Source of the DNA: JBCBSK01 sp965250105
GTDB taxonomy: Bacteria > Pseudomonadota > Alphaproteobacteria > Rhizobiales > Tepidamorphaceae
NCBI GenBank assembly: GCA_965250105.1
Contig: OZ252290.1
Location: 1 to 64,000, forward strand
DNA length: 64,000 nucleotides
Direction: 5' to 3'
The notes under the pieces were generated by a model, which saw nothing but the letters and a program-made list of their open reading frames with translations, was not told where the DNA came from and made no database searches. The stretch's first letter is position 1. Every line of letters begins with the position of its first letter. This document shows positions 26,038-34,900 of the stretch, piece by piece. The position numbers were made by a program, and so were the translations under genes.

Positions 26038-26433
26038 TTATTCTGAGAGCGGAACCTGCGGCCCGGAGGGTTCGGTGGTCGCGCCGGGGATCTGGTTGAG
26101 AAGATCGTCGGTCGTCGTCGTGCCGCCGGGAGCGGGAACGGCCGTGCCGGGCGCGCTCTGCTCGATCTGGTCGAGAATGGAGCGGGTGCCGCCGGTCTGA
26201 TTGGCGATCAAGGTCAGCGTGATGCTGGTCGCGAAGAACCCGAAGGCGAGAAAGGTCGTGGCTCGGGTCAGGGCGCTGGCGCTGCCGCGGCCGGACAGGA
26301 AATTGGCATTGGAACCGCCGCCGGCTCCTCCGCCGCCGATGCCGAGTGCACCGCCCTCGGACTTCTGCAGCAGGATGAGGATGACGAGCGCGATCACCAC
26401 CATCAGGTGGATGACGATAATGACGGTTTCCAT
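26038..26433 (-). CDS. secG: Preprotein translocase subunit SecG
   Basis: 131 aa inner membrane subunit of SecYEG. Two TM segments (about residues 2-22, TVIIVIHLMVVIALVILILL; and about 54-75, ATTFLAFGFFATSITLTLIA) flank the conserved QKSEGGALGIGGGGAGG loop. The C-terminal tail is Thr/Pro/Gly rich, as often seen in alphaproteobacteria. The ATG at 26433 has GAGAGGA upstream; the frame stays open 16 more codons but lacks family similarity there. Confidence 0.95.
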   Translation of the reverse strand: METVIIVIHLMVVIALVILILLQKSEGGALGIGGGGAGGGSNANFLSGRGSASALTRATTFLAFGFFATSITLTLIANQTGGTRSILDQIEQSAPGTAVPAPGGTTTTDDLLNQIPGATTEPSGPQVPLSE

Positions 26434-26617
26434 AAATCCTCTCGGCGCGCGGAAAAAACATGCGCGAAACAGGCCGCCCATCGGGCTAACGCCCGGCGAC
26501 CGATAGTGACATGGCGCTTCGCGCGCGCGCCGTCAAGCCATCGTGTCAAAGAGCGACGATCGCCCCAACTACCGGGGACGCGACCATCACGCGATTTCCG
26601 CCCGACCTCTTCGCTTT

Positions 26618-26641
26618 GTCTCCCGGCGTCCGTCGGGAGAC
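26618..26641. other. Perfect inverted repeat upstream of lipoprotein gene
   Basis: GTCTCCCG (26618-26625) and CGGGAGAC (26634-26641) form an 8 bp stem with an 8 base loop in the 294 bp divergent region between secG (minus) and the lipoprotein gene (plus), about 87 bp before the latter. It could be an operator or a 5' UTR hairpin; no T-run makes a terminator unlikely. Confidence 0.35.
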
Positions 26642-26727
26642 CGCTTGCGGTGCGTAGAAGGTCGAGAGAGAGTGCGGGATCCTGTCGAGCGTCATCCTGT
26701 GGCGCCGTGCCTTGGAAGGGGGATGTG

Positions 26728-27093
26728 GTGACGACCGAGACGATCCGGATCCCACGACACACGGTCATGTGCGGGCTTGTTCTCGTGATGGTGGCCGCCT
26801 GTTCCACGATTCCCGACGCGGACAAGGCGCTTTTGGCCGCGACGACCGATTGCGCGCAGGCCGAGGCGCGCATCGCGGAATTGGAGGCGATCCGGCCGAC
26901 CGTCGCCCAGCGGGCGGTGGCGGCGGCCGGCAGCATCGCGCCGGCCGGCATCGTGACGGGGATCGCGATGCGCGACTATCGCGACCGTGTCCGCGTCGCT
27001 GTCGGTTCCCATGACGACGATATCGATGCCCGCATCGCCGCCATTCGCGCGCAATGCGGCCTGCCGGCGCCGCCGGACGGATCCGACGCCTAA
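26728..27093 (+). CDS. Small putative lipoprotein of unknown function
   Basis: 121 aa from a GTG at 26728 behind GGAAGGGGG (GTG at 26725 is also possible). A lipoprotein signal is visible: basic start, hydrophobic CGLVLVMVAAC with a lipobox-like VAAC and Ser after the Cys (about residue 26). The mature part is Ala/Arg rich, with paired cysteines in TTDCAQAEARI and AQCGLPAPP and a hydrophobic VAAAGSIAPAGIVTGIAM stretch. No family recognised. It faces tpiA with a 10 bp gap. Confidence 0.65.
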   Translation: MTTETIRIPRHTVMCGLVLVMVAACSTIPDADKALLAATTDCAQAEARIAELEAIRPTVAQRAVAAAGSIAPAGIVTGIAMRDYRDRVRVAVGSHDDDIDARIAAIRAQCGLPAPPDGSDA

Positions 27094-27103
27094 TCTCGAC
27101 TAT

Positions 27104-27865
27104 TCAGGCCGGCGTATGGCCAATGACCGCGTTGAAATCGGCCGCCTTGAGGCTCGCGCCGCCGACGAGCGCGCCATCCACCCCTTCGACCGCCAGGATA
27201 TCCGCCGCATTGCCGGGCTTGACCGAGCCGCCATAGAGGATCGGCGCCGCCTCCCCGCCCGTCACCGTCTTGGCGAGCGTCGCGCGGATCACCGCATGCA
27301 TGCGCGCGATGTCGTCGAGGCTCGGCGTCAGTCCGGTCCCGATCGCCCAGATCGGTTCATAGGCGACCGCCAGTGCGTCGGCGGGCGCATCGGCCGGCAC
27401 CGACCCGGCCACCTGGCGGGCGACGACGTCTTCTGCATGCCCCGCCTCGCGGTCGGCCAGACTCTCGCCGACGCAGATGATCGGCACCAGCGCGACGGCC
27501 AGCGCCGCCCGCGCCTTCGCACACACATCGGCATCGCTTTCGCCATGGCTCGCGCGGCGTTCGGAATGGCCGACGATGACGTGGGACGCGCCGGCATCCG
27601 ACAGCATGTCGGCCGAGACGTCGCCCGTATGGGCGCCGCTTCTGTCGGCGTGGCAGTCCTGGCCGCCGAGTTGCAGGCGGTCGACGACGGGCAGCATCTG
27701 GGCGGTGCGCGCGATGAGCGTCGCCGGCAGGCACAGGACGACATCCACCGAGCGCGGCAGGCCATGGGCGTTTTCCGCGATCCCCTGAATCTCGGCCAGG
27801 TCGGTCGACAGCCCGTTCATCTTCCAATTGCCCGCGATGATCCGCTTGCGGTTCGCCAATGTCAT
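27104..27865 (-). CDS. tpiA: Triosephosphate isomerase
   Basis: Interconverts DHAP and glyceraldehyde 3-phosphate, 253 aa, normal length. Motifs are IIAGNWKMNG (substrate Asn/Lys), VIVGHSERR (catalytic His), AYEPIWAIGTG (catalytic Glu) and the phosphate-binding ILYGGSVKPGNA. The ATG lies at 27865. It diverges from the PpiD-like gene across 176 bp, which includes a 7 bp inverted repeat at 27925-27943. Confidence 0.97.
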   Translation of the reverse strand: MTLANRKRIIAGNWKMNGLSTDLAEIQGIAENAHGLPRSVDVVLCLPATLIARTAQMLPVVDRLQLGGQDCHADRSGAHTGDVSADMLSDAGASHVIVGHSERRASHGESDADVCAKARAALAVALVPIICVGESLADREAGHAEDVVARQVAGSVPADAPADALAVAYEPIWAIGTGLTPSLDDIARMHAVIRATLAKTVTGGEAAPILYGGSVKPGNAADILAVEGVDGALVGGASLKAADFNAVIGHTPA

Positions 27866-27924
27866 ATGTCACATCCTTGTGCGTGGTGGGGAGGTTGCCG
27901 CAAAATGGACGCGATCCCCGCATC

Positions 27925-27943
27925 AAACGGGTTGTGCCCGTTT
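27925..27943. other. Inverted repeat AAACGGG-N5-CCCGTTT
   Basis: Perfect 7 bp stem with a 5 base loop in the divergent tpiA/PpiD promoter region, 60 bp before the tpiA ATG and 99 bp before the PpiD-like gene. It is a candidate operator; no consensus recognised. Confidence 0.3.
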
Positions 27944-28041
27944 CGCGGTGCCATGTGAACCGAAAACGATGGGCGGGCCGTTCGGCCACGCCATCGACGA
28001 CCCGGCCGCTCCTCCGACGGCCCGATTGAGACGAGACCGGA

Positions 28042-29958
28042 ATGCTCACCAGTATGCGCAAATCGGCCGGCGGATGGCTGGCCAAGATCCTGCTCTTCCT
28101 CTTGGTGGTCAGCTTCGCCGTCTGGGGAATCAACGACGTCTTCACCGGCTATCGCGGGGATGCGGTCATCGCCGTCGGCGACACCGAGATTTCGGGCGAG
28201 GAGCTGCAATTGGAGATCCAGGCCGAGGTGCAGGCGCTGTCGCGGCAGATCGGCCGGCCGCTGACGATGCAGGAAACGCGCGCGCTCGGCATCGACCAGC
28301 AGGTGCTCGGGCGCCTCGTCACCCAGGCCGTCCTCGACGAGGCCGCGCGGCAATATGGCGTCGGGGTGACGGAAGACGCGATCCGTGAAGCGATCGTCAG
28401 CGATCCCCGTTTCAATATCGGAACCGTGTTCGATCGCGGCTCCTTTGAACAATATCTGTTCGCGACGCGCCAGACCGAGGCCCAGTTCGTCGCCCAACAG
28501 CACGATTTCCTAAGCCGCCAGATCGTCGGCGAGGCGCTCGGCGGCGGCGGCAGCGTGCCGGCCACGATCGTCGACGCGCTGGCCGAACAGGCCACCGCGC
28601 GGCGGTCCGCGACCTTCTTCTCGATCGGCGCCGACAGCGTCGCCCCCGTCGCAACGCCGGACGACGCGACGCTCGCCGCCTGGTTCGACCGCCAGCAGGG
28701 CGTGTTCCGGGCGCCGGAATATCGCGAGGTCGGGCTGATCGTCCTGACCGTCGATGTGCTGGCCGACGAGATCGAGCTGACCGAGGACGACATGCGGGCG
28801 CATTACGACGCCTTCATCGACCGCTATTCCGAGCCCGAACGCCGCCAGGTGCGCCAGATCGTGTTCTCGACGCCCGACGACGCGGCCCAGGCGCGCGAGA
28901 GGCTGGTGGCCGGCAACGCCACCTTCGAGGATATCGCCGGCGAACAGGGATTGAGCGTCATCGACACCGATCTCGGCCTCGTCACCCGTGGCGATCTGGT
29001 CGACCCGGCGATCGCGGCGGCCGCCTTCTCGCTCGATGTCGAGCAAGTCAGCACCCCGGTCGACGGCCGGTTCGGCCCGGCGCTCGTCACCGTCACCGAG
29101 ATCGAGGAAGGCCACAGCGCGAGCTTCGAGGAAGCGCGCGACGAGATCCGCCGCGAACTCGCCCTCTTTCGGGCCGAGGAACTGCTGCTCGACATCCATG
29201 ACGCGATCGAGGACAGCCGCGCCGCCGGCTCGACCTTGCGCGAGGCGGCCCAGGAACAGCAATTGCCCTATCAGGTTATCGCCGCGATGGACGCGACCGG
29301 CCTGACGCCGTCCGCCGCGCCGGCCGCCGATTTCGACGGCTATGACCGGGTGGTGACCGACGTGTTCGACAGCGATGTCGGACTCGAAAACAACCCGGTC
29401 CAGTTGCCCGACACCCAGTTCGCCTGGTTCGAGGTGCTCAATGTCACGCCCGACCGCGACCGCACGCTTGACGAGGTGCGCGAGGAGGCCGTCGCCCGCT
29501 ATGTCGCCGACGAGCTTGCCGCCCGGCTCGATGCGCGCGCCGCCGAACTCGCCAATGAGATCCGCGCCGGCAATCCGATCATCGCCGTGGCCAGCGCCGT
29601 CGGCGCGCCGATCAGCAACAGCGGGCCGGTGACGCGCAATGACGAGTCCGACATCCTGTCGCCGGCGGCGATCGCGGCGATGTTCTCCGATGCGCAGGGC
29701 TCGGCCGGCTGGGCTCAGTCGAGCGCGCCCGAACGCCGCATCATCTATGTCACCCACGAGATGGCGCCCGATCCGCAGGCCCTCGCCGAGGCCCGCGAGA
29801 TGGAAGACGCCGGCCTCGAATTCGCCCTCGCCAACGACATGCTCACGGCCTATGTCACCGGCCTTCAGGAAGAATTCGAGATCGTCATCAACGAACCGCT
29901 GCTCGAGGAAATCCTGACCTATGGGGCGCCCCGCTCCGGTGGCCATGCGGGGATGTGA
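28042..29958 (+). CDS. PpiD-like SurA_N/parvulin-type peptidyl-prolyl isomerase
   Basis: 638 aa membrane-anchored periplasmic foldase. A TM helix at about residues 9-30 (GWLAKILLFLLVVSFAVWGI) is followed by a SurA_N-type helical region with the typical GVTEDAIREAIVSDPRFN, a parvulin-like domain at about 265-365 (RQVRQIVFSTPDDAAQARERL ... SFEEARDEIRREL) and a long C-terminal region. PpiD chaperones newly secreted proteins near SecYEG. The parvulin module is divergent, so isomerase activity may be weak. It starts the rightward trp-region gene run, a conserved alphaproteobacterial order. Confidence 0.9.
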   Translation: MLTSMRKSAGGWLAKILLFLLVVSFAVWGINDVFTGYRGDAVIAVGDTEISGEELQLEIQAEVQALSRQIGRPLTMQETRALGIDQQVLGRLVTQAVLDEAARQYGVGVTEDAIREAIVSDPRFNIGTVFDRGSFEQYLFATRQTEAQFVAQQHDFLSRQIVGEALGGGGSVPATIVDALAEQATARRSATFFSIGADSVAPVATPDDATLAAWFDRQQGVFRAPEYREVGLIVLTVDVLADEIELTEDDMRAHYDAFIDRYSEPERRQVRQIVFSTPDDAAQARERLVAGNATFEDIAGEQGLSVIDTDLGLVTRGDLVDPAIAAAAFSLDVEQVSTPVDGRFGPALVTVTEIEEGHSASFEEARDEIRRELALFRAEELLLDIHDAIEDSRAAGSTLREAAQEQQLPYQVIAAMDATGLTPSAAPAADFDGYDRVVTDVFDSDVGLENNPVQLPDTQFAWFEVLNVTPDRDRTLDEVREEAVARYVADELAARLDARAAELANEIRAGNPIIAVASAVGAPISNSGPVTRNDESDILSPAAIAAMFSDAQGSAGWAQSSAPERRIIYVTHEMAPDPQALAEAREMEDAGLEFALANDMLTAYVTGLQEEFEIVINEPLLEEILTYGAPRSGGHAGM

Positions 29959-30027
29959 CCGGCTTGGCCATCGGGAGCGGCGCCCCGATCCCGTCCGCTT
30001 GAGGGGCGCCCTGGCGCGACGCGGCTC

Positions 30028-31545
30028 ATGAACGTTTCACCCGATCCAGCCGATTTCGCCGCGCATTACGCGGCCGGCACGGCGCAGGTCGTCTATACCC
30101 GGTTGGTCGGCGATCTCGAGACGCCGGTCTCGGCCATGCTCAAGCTCGCCGACGGACGGGCGAACAGCTTCCTGCTCGAATCGGTAGAGGGCGGCGCGAC
30201 GCGGGCGCGCTATTCGATCATCGGCCTCGATCCCGACCAGATCTTCCGCGCCCATGGCGACCGGCCCGAACTGGCCGAAAGCGCCGCCGGCCCGCCGGTT
30301 GATTTCAGGCCCGTCGAGGGCGGCACGCTCGGCGCGCTGCGCGGTCTGGTCGATGCCGCCCGGATCGACCTGCCGCATGATTTGCCGCCCATGGCGGCGG
30401 GCATGTTCGGCTATCTCGGCTATGACTGTATCGGGCTTTTCGAACGCGTCCCGTCGACCAATCCAGACGACCTTGACCTGCCCGACGTGCTGCTCCTGCG
30501 GCCGCGCATCGTGGTCGTGTTCGATTCCGTGCGCGACGAGATCACGATCGTCACCCCCGTGCGCCCCGCCGATGACACAAGCGCGGAACAGGCCTATGCC
30601 CGCGCGCTCCAGCGGCTCACCGATACCGTCGACGCGCTCGACCGGCCGCTGCCGAAGATGGCCGGCCCCGACGATGTCGCGGCCGCCGTCGGGCCGGTGA
30701 CCAGCAGCATGAGCACCGAGGACTACAAGGCCAAGGTGCGCGCCGCGCAGGACTATGTCCATGCCGGCGACATCTTCCAGGTGGTGCTGAGCCAGCGCTT
30801 CGAGGCCGGCTTCTCGCTGCCGCCCTTCGCGCTCTACCGGGCGTTGCGGCGCGTCAATCCGGCGCCGTTTCTGTTCTATCTCGATTTCGGCGACTTCGCC
30901 GTCGCCGGGTCGAGCCCGGAAATTCTGGTCCGCGTGCGCGACGGGCGCATCACCGTCCGCCCCATTGCCGGCACTAGGCCGCGCGGCGAAACGCCGTCGG
31001 CCGACGCCGCGCTCGCCGAAGACCTGCTGTCGGACCCCAAGGAGCGCGCCGAACATCTGATGTTGCTCGATCTCGGCCGCAACGATGCCGGCCGCTTCGC
31101 CAAGCCGGCCTCGGTCGAGGTCACCGACCGCTTCTTCATCGAATATTACAGCCAGGTCATGCATATCGTATCGCATGTCGAGGCGGATCTCGCGCCCGAG
31201 CATGACGCGATCGATGCGCTGTTCGGCGGCTTTCCGGCCGGCACGGTGTCGGGCGCGCCCAAGATCCGCGCCATGGAGATCATCGACGAATTGGAGACCA
31301 CCAAGCGCGGCGTCTATGCCGGCGCCATCGGCTATTTCGCCGCCAATGGCGACATGGATTCCTGCATCGTTCTGCGCACCTCCATCGTCAAGGACGGGCG
31401 CATGTATGTTCAGGCCGGCGCCGGGATCGTCGCCGATTCTGTGCCCGACAGCGAACAGGCCGAATGCGAACACAAGGCGCGCGCCCTGTTCCGCGCCGCC
31501 GACGAAGCCGTGCGTTTCGCCGCCCGCGCCGGCCGCGGCCAGTAG
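30028..31545 (+). CDS. trpE: Anthranilate synthase component I
   Basis: Chorismate-using subunit of anthranilate synthase, first step of tryptophan synthesis, 505 aa. The N-terminal feedback-inhibition element LLESVEGGATRARYSIIG is present, and the catalytic chorismate-binding domain shows PFLFYLDFGDFAVAGSSPE, RPIAGTRPRGETPSAD, LMLLDLGRNDAGR and FPAGTVSGAPKIRAMEII. It is a stand-alone TrpE, not the TrpE(G) fusion of Rhizobiaceae; trpG follows 21 bp later. No leader peptide rich in Trp codons was seen in the 69 bp upstream. Confidence 0.97.
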   Translation: MNVSPDPADFAAHYAAGTAQVVYTRLVGDLETPVSAMLKLADGRANSFLLESVEGGATRARYSIIGLDPDQIFRAHGDRPELAESAAGPPVDFRPVEGGTLGALRGLVDAARIDLPHDLPPMAAGMFGYLGYDCIGLFERVPSTNPDDLDLPDVLLLRPRIVVVFDSVRDEITIVTPVRPADDTSAEQAYARALQRLTDTVDALDRPLPKMAGPDDVAAAVGPVTSSMSTEDYKAKVRAAQDYVHAGDIFQVVLSQRFEAGFSLPPFALYRALRRVNPAPFLFYLDFGDFAVAGSSPEILVRVRDGRITVRPIAGTRPRGETPSADAALAEDLLSDPKERAEHLMLLDLGRNDAGRFAKPASVEVTDRFFIEYYSQVMHIVSHVEADLAPEHDAIDALFGGFPAGTVSGAPKIRAMEIIDELETTKRGVYAGAIGYFAANGDMDSCIVLRTSIVKDGRMYVQAGAGIVADSVPDSEQAECEHKARALFRAADEAVRFAARAGRGQ

Positions 31546-31566
31546 CCGGGGGCACGGGAAAGCGTC

Positions 31567-32154
31567 ATGCATCTCCTGATCGACAATTACGACAGCTTCA
31601 CCTTCAACCTGGTGCACGCCTTCGCGGCCCATGGCGAGACCGTCACCGTGATCCGCAACGACGCGGTGGATGTCGCCGGTGCCCTGGCGCTGAAGCCGCG
31701 CGCGATCACCATCTCGCCGGGCCCCTGCACGCCCGCCGAAGCGGGGATCTCGGTCGACCTCGTGCGGGCCGCCGCCGACGCCGCTATTCCGCTCCTGGGT
31801 GTCTGTCTTGGCCATCAGGCGATCGGGGCCGCCTTCGGCGGTACGGTGCGTCGCGGCCAGGTGCCCGTGCACGGCAAGACGAGTCCCGTCAGCCATGACG
31901 GAACAGGCGTCTTCGCCGGCCTGCCGACGCCGCTGACCATGACGCGCTATCATTCGCTGACCGTTGATCCCGCCGACCTGCCCGATTGCCTGGCCGTGAC
32001 GGCGACCAGCGATGACGGCCAGATCATGGGGCTCGCCCATCGCCGCGCACCGATCCATGGCGTGCAGTTTCATCCCGAAAGCATCGCCAGCACGTCCGGT
32101 GCCGATCTGATCGGCAATTTCGTCCGTCTCGCCAGAACGCCCGTCCTGGCGTGA
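31567..32154 (+). CDS. trpG: Anthranilate synthase component II (glutamine amidotransferase)
   Basis: Supplies ammonia to TrpE, 195 aa. It is a class I glutaminase with LLIDNYDSFTFNLVH at the start, SPGPCTPAEAGI, the nucleophile Cys in LGVCLGHQAIG and the His-Glu pair in GVQFHPESIAST. Such proteins can serve both TrpE and PabB; here the position next to trpE indicates TrpG. The gene starts 21 bp after trpE and ends 112 bp before trpD. Confidence 0.96.
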   Translation: MHLLIDNYDSFTFNLVHAFAAHGETVTVIRNDAVDVAGALALKPRAITISPGPCTPAEAGISVDLVRAAADAAIPLLGVCLGHQAIGAAFGGTVRRGQVPVHGKTSPVSHDGTGVFAGLPTPLTMTRYHSLTVDPADLPDCLAVTATSDDGQIMGLAHRRAPIHGVQFHPESIASTSGADLIGNFVRLARTPVLA

Positions 32155-32266
32155 TGCCGCGTCGGTGCTTGGCGAGCGGCTGAACGGACTTGCGATCGGT
32201 CCGGCTTTCTGATGTTGGATAAAGACAGGGCCGGCATTTGGTCGGGGCCTCAAGAACGGGGCGGAA

Positions 32267-33289
32267 ATGCCTGACATGAAACACTACATCGCGCGGGCCG
32301 CCGATGGCGGCGCGCTGACGCGCGAGGAGGCCGCCAGCGCCTTCGACATCATGATGAGCGGCGCCGCGACGCCGAGCCAGATCGGTGGCCTGTTGATGGC
32401 GCTGCGCGTGCGCGGGGAAACCGTCGACGAGATCACCGGCGCGGTCTCGACCATGCGGGCACGCATGCTGCCGGTCGATGCGCCCGATGACGCCATCGAC
32501 ATCGTCGGTACCGGCGGTGACGGGTCCGGCACCTACAATATCTCGACCGCCGCCGCCTTCGTTGTCGCCGGCTGCGGGGTTCCCGTCGCCAAGCACGGCA
32601 ACCGCGCCCTGTCGTCGAAATCAGGCGCCGCCGACGTCCTCCTGGCGCTCGGCGTGCGTATCGACCTGCCGCCCGAGACGATCGGCAAGGCGATCCGCGA
32701 GGCCGGCGTCGGCTTCATGTTCGCGCCCGCCCATCACGCCGCGATGAAGCATGTCGGGCCGTCGCGCGTCGAACTCGGCACGCGGACGATCTTCAACCTG
32801 CTCGGTCCGTTGTCCAATCCCGCCGGGGTCAAACGTCAGCTCGTCGGCGTGTTCTCGCCTCACTGGGTCGAGCCGCTGGCTCATGTCTTGAACAATCTCG
32901 GCACCGAGCGTGCCTGGGTCGTGCATGGCAGCGACGGGCTCGACGAGGTCACCGTGACGGGACCGACCCATGTCGCGACCCTCGATCGCGGCACGGTCAC
33001 GACCTTCGATATCGCCCCGCGGGATGCCGGTCTTGCCCTGTCGCCGATGAAGGACCTCATCGGCGGCGACGCGGCGACCAATGCGGCCGCCTTGCGTGCC
33101 CTGCTCGACGGCGCGCCGTCGCCCTATCGCGATATCGTGTTGATGAATGCCGGGGCGAGCCTCGTGGTCGCGGGTCGGGCCGAGGATCTTCCCGCCGGCG
33201 TGGACATGGCGGCACAGTCCATCGACAGCGGCCGTGCGCGCGCGGCGCTCGCAAAACTCGTTGCGGTGACCAGCGGTCCGACGGCCTAG
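32267..33289 (+). CDS. trpD: Anthranilate phosphoribosyltransferase
   Basis: Second step of tryptophan synthesis, attaching PRPP ribose to anthranilate, 340 aa. The PRPP-binding IVGTGGDGSGTYNIST and the anthranilate-site KHGNRALSSKSGAADVL are intact, as is FNLLGPLSNPAGVKRQ. The ATG at 32267 is preceded by GGGGCGG; a second Met three codons later is possible. It lies in the run trpE-trpG-trpD-(miniprotein)-trpC. Confidence 0.97.
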   Translation: MPDMKHYIARAADGGALTREEAASAFDIMMSGAATPSQIGGLLMALRVRGETVDEITGAVSTMRARMLPVDAPDDAIDIVGTGGDGSGTYNISTAAAFVVAGCGVPVAKHGNRALSSKSGAADVLLALGVRIDLPPETIGKAIREAGVGFMFAPAHHAAMKHVGPSRVELGTRTIFNLLGPLSNPAGVKRQLVGVFSPHWVEPLAHVLNNLGTERAWVVHGSDGLDEVTVTGPTHVATLDRGTVTTFDIAPRDAGLALSPMKDLIGGDAATNAAALRALLDGAPSPYRDIVLMNAGASLVVAGRAEDLPAGVDMAAQSIDSGRARAALAKLVAVTSGPTA

Positions 33290-33297
33290 CTTGGTTT

Positions 33298-33516
33298 ATG
33301 TGGTTCCTCATTCGCCTCGGCGCGGCGGGATTGATCGCTCTCTTCGCGCTCATGCAGGTCTTGCTACTCGAAAATCTGCGGGAAACGATCACGACCGGGC
33401 AAGCTTCGACAGACGACCTGGCGGTGTCCCAGGAACCGGTATTGATCTCTTTGGCGCTCGCGGCCGGCACGCTTATACTTGTCATCGTTCTCGCCCTCGC
33501 GCCCCGGAAAGGCTGA
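33298..33516 (+). CDS. Two-TM miniprotein between trpD and trpC
   Basis: 72 aa hydrophobic protein, not recognised. TM1 spans about residues 3-24 (FLIRLGAAGLIALFALMQVL), then a polar loop with acidic residues, then TM2 at about 48-67 (LISLALAAGTLILVIVLAL) and a basic end (PRKG). The ATG follows the trpD stop by 8 bp and its TGA lies one base before the trpC ATG, so the trpC ribosome site is inside it; this tight fit suggests a real, coupled gene. The membrane-like composition in this frame only, against Arg-rich alternatives, supports it. Confidence 0.65.
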   Translation: MWFLIRLGAAGLIALFALMQVLLLENLRETITTGQASTDDLAVSQEPVLISLALAAGTLILVIVLALAPRKG

Positions 33517-33517
33517 C

Positions 33518-34342
33518 ATGACCGATATCCTGAAGCGTATCGAAGCCTATAAGCGTGACGAGATCGCCGCCGCCAAGGCGGCCTTGCCGCTGAGCGAGAT
33601 GCGGGCTCGCGCCATCGACACGCCGCCGCCGCGCGGCTTCATCGCCGCGCTCGAGGTCAAACGCGCCCCCGGGAAGACCGCGCTGATCGCCGAGATCAAG
33701 AAAGCGAGCCCGTCCAAGGGGTTGATCCGGGCCGATTTCGACCCTCCGAGCCTGGCGCGCGCTTATGAACAGGGCGGCGCGGCCTGTCTCTCCGTCCTGA
33801 CCGACGGTCCGTCCTTCCAGGGCGCGCCGTCCTATCTCGACGCGGCGCGCCGGGCCTCAGCCCTGCCCGCCTTGCGCAAGGATTTTCTCTACGACCCCTA
33901 TCAGGTGTTCGAGGCCCGGTCCTGGGGTGCCGATGCGATCCTGATCATCATGGCCGCCGTAACCGATGACGCCGCGCGGGCCGTGTCGGACGCCGCCGAA
34001 GAGGCCGGTGTCGATGTTCTGGTCGAAGTCCATGACGAGGTCGAGCTCGACCGTGCCCTGGCGCTGCCGACGCGCCTGATCGGCATCAACAACCGCGATC
34101 TCAGGACCTTCGAGACCGACCTCGCCGTCAGCGAGACCTTGGCGCCGCTGGTGCCGACGGATCGTCTCCTGGTCGGCGAGAGCGGCATTCACACACAAGG
34201 CGACGTGGCGCGGCTGGCACGCGCCGGGATTGGTGTTCTTCTCGTCGGCGAAAGCCTGATGCGCCAAAGCGATGTGGCCGCCGCGACGCGCGCTCTGCTC
34301 GATCCCGTCGCTACGAGCCCGGCAGCCGAGACAGCCGCGTGA
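33518..34342 (+). CDS. trpC: Indole-3-glycerol phosphate synthase
   Basis: Fourth step of tryptophan synthesis, 274 aa TIM barrel. LIAEIKKASPSKGLIR carries the catalytic Lys, followed by YEQGGAACLSVLTDGPSFQG, LRKDFLYDPYQVFEARSWGA, LIGINNRDLRTF and LLVGESGIHT. The ATG at 33518 has GGAAAGG upstream and matches the family N-terminus (ILKRIEAYKRDEIAAAK). It overlaps or abuts moaC. trpF, trpB and trpA are elsewhere in the genome. Confidence 0.97.
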   Translation: MTDILKRIEAYKRDEIAAAKAALPLSEMRARAIDTPPPRGFIAALEVKRAPGKTALIAEIKKASPSKGLIRADFDPPSLARAYEQGGAACLSVLTDGPSFQGAPSYLDAARRASALPALRKDFLYDPYQVFEARSWGADAILIIMAAVTDDAARAVSDAAEEAGVDVLVEVHDEVELDRALALPTRLIGINNRDLRTFETDLAVSETLAPLVPTDRLLVGESGIHTQGDVARLARAGIGVLLVGESLMRQSDVAAATRALLDPVATSPAAETAA

Positions 34343-34347
34343 GCATC

Positions 34348-34851
34348 ATGGCCAAGACCGACCGCCTGACCCATCTCGACGCCACCGGCGCGGCCAACAT
34401 GGTCGATGTCTCGGATAAGCCCGTGACGGCACGCACCGCGCGCGCCACGGGCCATGTCGCGATGCGCCCCGAAACGCTTACGCTCGCCGTGTCGGGGAAC
34501 GCCAAGAAGGGCGACGTCTTCGCCACCGCCCGTCTCGCCGGCATCATGGCCGCTAAGCGCACCCATGAGCTTATCCCGCTCTGTCACCCGTTGGCGCTGT
34601 CGAAGGTTTCCGTCGAGGTCACGCCCGACGCCGAGAGCGACCGGATCCTTGTCGCGGCCGAAGTGCGCAATACGGGCCAGACCGGTGTCGAGATGGAAGC
34701 GCTGACGGCGGTCAGCATCGCTTGTCTCACGATCTACGACATGTTGAAGGCCGTCGACCGGGACATGGTTCTCGGCGACATCACGCTCGCCGAGAAGACC
34801 GGCGGTCAGTCCGGCGACTATCGCCGCGACGCCGCGCCGGCGACATCCTGA
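34348..34851 (+). CDS. moaC: Cyclic pyranopterin monophosphate synthase MoaC
   Basis: Converts the MoaA product to cPMP in molybdenum cofactor synthesis, 167 aa. Motifs are LTHLDATGAANMVDVSDK, the active-site KRTHELIPLCHPLALSKV and GVEMEALTAVSIACLTIYDM. A GTG at 34339 overlapping the trpC stop (GTGA) is an alternative start that adds three residues. The gene is coupled to trpC and followed 49 bp later by moeA, the standard trpC-moaC-moeA order of alphaproteobacteria. Confidence 0.96.
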   Translation: MAKTDRLTHLDATGAANMVDVSDKPVTARTARATGHVAMRPETLTLAVSGNAKKGDVFATARLAGIMAAKRTHELIPLCHPLALSKVSVEVTPDAESDRILVAAEVRNTGQTGVEMEALTAVSIACLTIYDMLKAVDRDMVLGDITLAEKTGGQSGDYRRDAAPATS

Positions 34852-34900
34852 CCTCGCGCGACAGAGACATAGAGAAAAAGAGAGAAAAGACCGCGCCGCC

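Noticed and set aside
30037..32277. 746 codon minus-strand open frame across trpE and trpG
   Set aside because: No recognisable domain, and two well-defined trp genes occupy the plus strand; it is the shadow frame common at high GC.
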